Shown here: piece by piece, positions 5,588 to 8,315 of the stretch
How positions within the stretch are numbered: the first letter of the stretch is position 1
How the letters are laid out: every line of letters starts with the position of its first letter
Origin: an uncultured Variovorax sp.
Lineage (GTDB): Bacteria; Pseudomonadota; Gammaproteobacteria; Burkholderiales; Burkholderiaceae_C
Direction of reading: 5' to 3'
DNA length: 8,315 nt
Assembly: GCA_903872875.1 (NCBI GenBank)
Contig: CAIQMJ010000206.1
Location: 1-8,315, forward strand
Made by a program: the position numbers and the translations under genes
The notes under the pieces: model-generated
Told to the model about the DNA's origin: nothing
The model's database searches: none
Seen by the model: only the letters and a program-made list of their open reading frames with translations

Positions 5588-6067
5588 ATGAGCAACCTTA
5601 CCCATTTTGATGCCCAGGGCCAGGCCCACATGGTCGATGTGGCAGCCAAGCCTGCGACCCACCGCGTGGCGATCGCCACCGGCCGCATCGAGATGCAGGC
5701 CGCGACGCTGGCGCTGATCGAGTCCGGAAGTGCCAAGAAAGGCGACGTCCTCGGTATTGCCCGCATCGCCGGCATCCAGGCGGCCAAGAAGACGAGTGAC
5801 CTGATCCCGCTGTGCCATCCGCTGGCGCTCACCCGTGTCGCGGTGGCATTCGCGCTCGCCGACGGCAGCGTGCCACAGGTCGCCTGCACGGCGACGGTCG
5901 AGACGGTCGGCCCCACCGGTGTCGAAATGGAAGCCTTGACGGCCGTGCAGGTCGCGCTGCTCACGATCTACGACATGTGCAAGGCGGTCGATCGCGGCAT
6001 GACGATCAACGACGTCCGCGTGCTGGAGAAGCATGGCGGCAAGTCGGGCAGCTACATCGCGGAGTGA
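5588..6067 (+). CDS. moaC: Cyclic pyranopterin monophosphate synthase
   Basis: Second enzyme of molybdenum cofactor synthesis: it turns the MoaA product, 3',8-cyclo-7,8-dihydro-GTP, into cyclic pyranopterin monophosphate, losing pyrophosphate. It is cytoplasmic and forms a hexamer. The 159 residues match the family's usual ~160. The protein opens MSNLTHFD and contains GDVLGIARIAGIQAAKKT, DLIPLCHPL, TGVEMEALTAV and YDMCKAVDRGM. The catalytic and binding residues are all present: K51, H77, E113, D129 and K132 (E. coli K51, H77, E112, D128, K131). The frame opens upstream to 5453, but the homology begins at the ATG at 5588. No Shine-Dalgarno is visible. No other moa or moe gene is in the window; the neighbours are a divergent protease and a convergent glycosylation gene, so it is probably a single-gene unit. 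Confidence 0.98.
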   Translation: MSNLTHFDAQGQAHMVDVAAKPATHRVAIATGRIEMQAATLALIESGSAKKGDVLGIARIAGIQAAKKTSDLIPLCHPLALTRVAVAFALADGSVPQVACTATVETVGPTGVEMEALTAVQVALLTIYDMCKAVDRGMTINDVRVLEKHGGKSGSYIAE

Positions 6068-6143
6068 TGCGTTGAAGCGCTGGCGCGCGTCGAGCGGCAA
6101 CGGACCGCACCAGGCCACACCGATCTACCCGTCGTTCGATGTC

Positions 6144-7787
6144 TCAGTTCGATGGCGCGCTTGACGGCGTGGCTGCCAGCCACGCGGCGTACTCGTCCGG
6201 ATAGGCCCGGCGGAACAACTCGGACTGCGCAGACGCCTCCCGGTCTTCGCCGATCAGCCTCGCACTCTCGATCAGCTTGCCGATCACGCGTGGCTCGGGC
6301 GAGAAGTGCAGCGAGCGCGACGCCAGATCGTGCACATGCGCGGCGTTGCCCCGATCGACCGGCGTCAGCACGAGCTCGGCAAACCGCACATAACGCATGT
6401 AGAGCCAGGAGGCATGCGCATCGTCGAGCGTCCTGTCGTTCCGGCTTGCTGCGGAAGGCCGCTCCTCTGGCGCGATGTAGAGCCGGCTGATGCGCGTGTA
6501 ATCCCAGCCGGCGTAACCGATCGCGACGACCAGCAGCAGCGCCATGGCCTGGTACCAGGCGGCGCCGCGCGGGGACGCTGCGCTTGCGGACATCGCCTTG
6601 GCAAGCCGGCGGCCCGGCCAGAGGATGCCAAGGCAAACGCCGAACACCAGCTGGAACGGCCCGTACCAGAGCGGATATTCGAGCAGGCTGTGCAGCACGA
6701 TCGCGCCGAGCATGCCCCAGGCCATCAGCCGCAGCGGATCGCGCTCGCGCCACGGCCGGGCCGACAGCACCAGCCAGGCGAAGCCGCCGCAGACCAGCAC
6801 CGCGGCCGGAACGCCGAGCTCCACCGCCAGTTGCAACGGCAGGTTGTGTGCGTTGTCGAGCAGTTCGACGAAGCGCGCGCCCGTGTAGGGGAAGCTGTAG
6901 TGCGCAAAGCTCAGTTCGCCCCAGCCCCAGCCGCGCCACGGATGCGCTGCGATCAGGTCGAGCACGTTGCGCCAGAGCAGCAATCGGCTGTGGCCTTCGG
7001 GCGCGCCGTCACGCAGGCGAAGCAGCATGCCTTCGACCGCTGCGCCGGCCAGTTGCGGCAAGGCCCATGCAGCAAGGAAATAAGCGGGAACGAGCGCGAA
7101 CAACAGCCATGGATGCGGCAATTGGTATCGGCGATCCGGTGGGTCTGGGCGCCGCTCCCGCCAAGCGATGAACGCGGCGATGACACTGATCGACAGCCAC
7201 TGCAGCAGACCGGTGCGCGAAGTGGAAGCCGCGGCGGCGAGTGTGAGCAGCACGGCGGCAGGAAGCAGACCTGCGCGCGCGCGATCCGGCAGGCGGCCAT
7301 GCAGCCAGAGCGCCGCGACGAGCGCCATGCTGATCAAGGTGGCGAACTGGTTGCGTTGGCGCAGGTTGCCGTAGGCCTGGCCGATCTCGGGGGCCGAAGT
7401 CCAGGGGAACAGCGCCTTGGCCGCGCCGTAGTACTGGAAGAGGCCGAAGACGGCACTCACGCCGCCTGCAACGAGAACGCCCCAGGCAAGGGAAGACGAT
7501 TTGCGCGAATCAGCAACGATGACGGCGCCAACGCACGCGGCGAACGCGGTAATGGCGATGGCTGCGATGGCGGTCGCCCGAAGGGCGTGGTGCGGACCGA
7601 TGCTGGTGGCGATCAACGCGGCGGCAAGAGCGAGCCAGAGCAGGATGCCGCGTGATGGCGGTGATCCACCCTGAAGCAGCAGAAGGGCTACGCAACTCCA
7701 GGCGCCGAGCAGTTGCCATGCGCTCGAAGACGGGCCGGCGACGATGGGGGAAATGAATGAAATGCCAATGAGAAAGGCATGAATCAC
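6144..7787 (-). CDS. PglL/TfpO-type protein O-oligosaccharyltransferase (Wzy_C superfamily)
   Basis: A polytopic inner-membrane protein that would transfer a lipid-linked glycan, on the periplasmic side, to Ser or Thr of exported proteins, chiefly the pilin encoded just upstream. From the GTG at 7787 it has 547 residues: a dozen or so hydrophobic segments up to about residue 440, then a soluble C-terminus of ~110 residues. Family features: GNLRQRNQ (140-147), STSRTG (188-193), HSRLLLWRN (266-274), AHPWRGWGWGEL (281-292) and LLDNAHNLPLQ (310-320), whose H314 corresponds to the histidine essential in PglL/WaaL ligases. LLEYPLWYGPFQL follows. WaaL O-antigen ligases share the fold, but the long tail and the neighbouring pilin favour a pilin ligase. 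Start: no ATG exists near the N-terminus; a TTG at 7820 lies inside the terminator T-run, so the GTG is preferred, without a clear ribosome-binding site. Whether it is PglL (broad) or TfpO (pilin-only) cannot be decided. Confidence 0.88.
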   Translation of the reverse strand: MIHAFLIGISFISPIVAGPSSSAWQLLGAWSCVALLLLQGGSPPSRGILLWLALAAALIATSIGPHHALRATAIAAIAITAFAACVGAVIVADSRKSSSLAWGVLVAGGVSAVFGLFQYYGAAKALFPWTSAPEIGQAYGNLRQRNQFATLISMALVAALWLHGRLPDRARAGLLPAAVLLTLAAAASTSRTGLLQWLSISVIAAFIAWRERRPDPPDRRYQLPHPWLLFALVPAYFLAAWALPQLAGAAVEGMLLRLRDGAPEGHSRLLLWRNVLDLIAAHPWRGWGWGELSFAHYSFPYTGARFVELLDNAHNLPLQLAVELGVPAAVLVCGGFAWLVLSARPWRERDPLRLMAWGMLGAIVLHSLLEYPLWYGPFQLVFGVCLGILWPGRRLAKAMSASAASPRGAAWYQAMALLLVVAIGYAGWDYTRISRLYIAPEERPSAASRNDRTLDDAHASWLYMRYVRFAELVLTPVDRGNAAHVHDLASRSLHFSPEPRVIGKLIESARLIGEDREASAQSELFRRAYPDEYAAWLAATPSSAPSN

Positions 7788-7822
7788 AGTTGAATCGTCA
7801 AAATATGACTGGCCGCGCAAAT

Positions 7823-7848
7823 AAAAGCGGCGTCAGGGCGCCGCTTTT
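7823..7848 (-). terminator. Intrinsic terminator after pilA, works on both strands in principle
   Basis: A perfect 10-bp stem: AAAAGCGGCG (7823-7832) and CGCCGCTTTT (7839-7848), loop of six bases. Read on the minus strand, it ends in CTTTTATTT, placing it as the pilA terminator 20 bases after the pilA stop. The T-run reaches the TTG at 7820 that could start the ligase gene. On the plus strand it also has a T-run (7845-7849). Confidence 0.85.
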
Positions 7849-7868
7849 TCACTCGGTTATTTGCAAGA

Positions 7869-8315
7869 TCAAGGCGTGCTGGCGGCGCTCGCGGGCGTCA
7901 TGCTATTTTTGATGACTGCGGCATTTGCCTGTGCGCCGGTGCTGGTGGTCGACGTGATGGTGGTCGTGACCTGCCATGTCACGTTGCTGGAGCCAAGCGA
8001 CGGCGTCCAGGTGATCGTCTTGTTATCGATATCCGCATTTCCAAAATTCTGAAGCGTCGCCGAAATTACACCACCCGTCGCCACGGACGCAGCCGAAACT
8101 TCCTTCGTTGGTGTGAAAGCCGGCAGAGCGGCAATTGCGGTTGCATCGATTTTCGAAGTGGCGCCGGCCTCCTGTGCAGCAAGCGCAACTGCCGTCTTCA
8201 GGCTTTCGACCGAAGACATTGCATTGCTGATCTTCGCCTTGATCACGTAATCCTGATAAGCCGGCAACGCGACCGCAGCCAAAATTCCGATGATTGCCAC
8301 AACAATCATCAATTC
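7869..8315 (-). CDS. pilA: Type IV major pilin, first codons outside window
   Basis: Structural subunit of the type IV pilus, used for twitching, attachment and DNA uptake. The frame runs off the window at base 8315. The visible 148 residues begin at E5 of the mature protein: ELMIVVAIIGILAAVALPAYQDY. These carry the class-defining E5 and the hydrophobic helix with P22, Y24 and Y27; the leader peptide, the prepilin cleavage site and residues F1-I4 are beyond the edge. Mature length would be ~152, typical of type IVa pilins. A Thr-rich beta region follows (TWQVTTTITSTTSTGAQ). There is no cysteine anywhere in the visible part, so the usual C-terminal disulfide loop is absent. The protein ends in a small, Ser/Thr/Ala/Pro tail (SMTPASAASTP), a plausible O-glycosylation site given the ligase gene next door. 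Base composition is less GC-rich than in the neighbours, which is common for pilin genes. Confidence 0.95.
   Translation of the reverse strand, partial: ELMIVVAIIGILAAVALPAYQDYVIKAKISNAMSSVESLKTAVALAAQEAGATSKIDATAIAALPAFTPTKEVSAASVATGGVISATLQNFGNADIDNKTITWTPSLGSSNVTWQVTTTITSTTSTGAQANAAVIKNSMTPASAASTP

Noticed and set aside
4527..5591. 354-codon open frame on the plus strand
   Set aside because: It is antisense to the M48 protease, whose HELSH and EREAD motifs prove the minus strand is coding.
6068..6143. Terminator between convergent moaC and the ligase gene
   Set aside because: I looked for a stem with a T-run on either strand in these 76 bases and found none.
6306..7655. 449-codon open frame on the plus strand
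   Set aside because: It lies wholly antisense to the PglL-type ligase, is rich in Arg, Gln, Ala and Gly as expected from the complement of GC-rich coding DNA, and has no family resemblance or membrane pattern.

Overview
The window looks like chromosomal DNA from a high-GC betaproteobacterium, most likely Burkholderiales. The grounds are strong G/C preference at third codon positions, a DUF3717 protein (a mainly betaproteobacterial family), and the family mix of PurB, YaeQ, a BepA-like protease, MoaC and a PglL-type ligase next to a type IV pilin. It reads as ordinary accessory and housekeeping chromosome: I see no insertion sequence, CRISPR array, tRNA or rRNA.

Layout. (1) Bases 1-935, plus strand: the 3' end of purB overlaps yaeQ by one base. 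(2) Bases 951-1744, minus strand: a two-gene unit of a DUF3717-DUF1289 zinc-site protein followed 5 bases later by a DUF2007 zinc-ribbon protein. (3) Bases 1745-2158: a regulatory region with a 23-bp palindrome, a good sigma-70 promoter and a yybP-ykoY (manganese) riboswitch. Just past the aptamer is a second hairpin that would compete with its closing helix. (4) Bases 2159-3403, plus strand: a TerC/YjbE-family membrane protein and a small unrecognised protein with a possible C-terminal membrane anchor, read as one manganese-controlled operon. (5) Bases 3482-3835, plus strand: a four-helix PF04020 'phage holin' family membrane protein. (6) Bases 3849-5522, minus strand: an exported M48 metalloprotease with a TPR-type C-terminus (BepA-like), divergent from moaC (5588-6067, plus). 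(7) Bases 6144-8315, minus strand: the major type IV pilin gene (first codons beyond the window), an intrinsic terminator, and a PglL/TfpO-type O-oligosaccharyltransferase.

Two functional units stand out. One is the manganese unit: promoter, possible operator, riboswitch, exporter-family gene and unknown partner. The other is the pilin-glycosylation unit, where a cysteine-free pilin ending in a Ser/Thr/Ala/Pro tail sits directly upstream of its probable glycosyltransferase, with a terminator between them that should set their relative expression. Start codons of the protease and the ligase are uncertain and are discussed in their entries. All functional calls are by recognition of protein or RNA families from the sequence; no database search was run.
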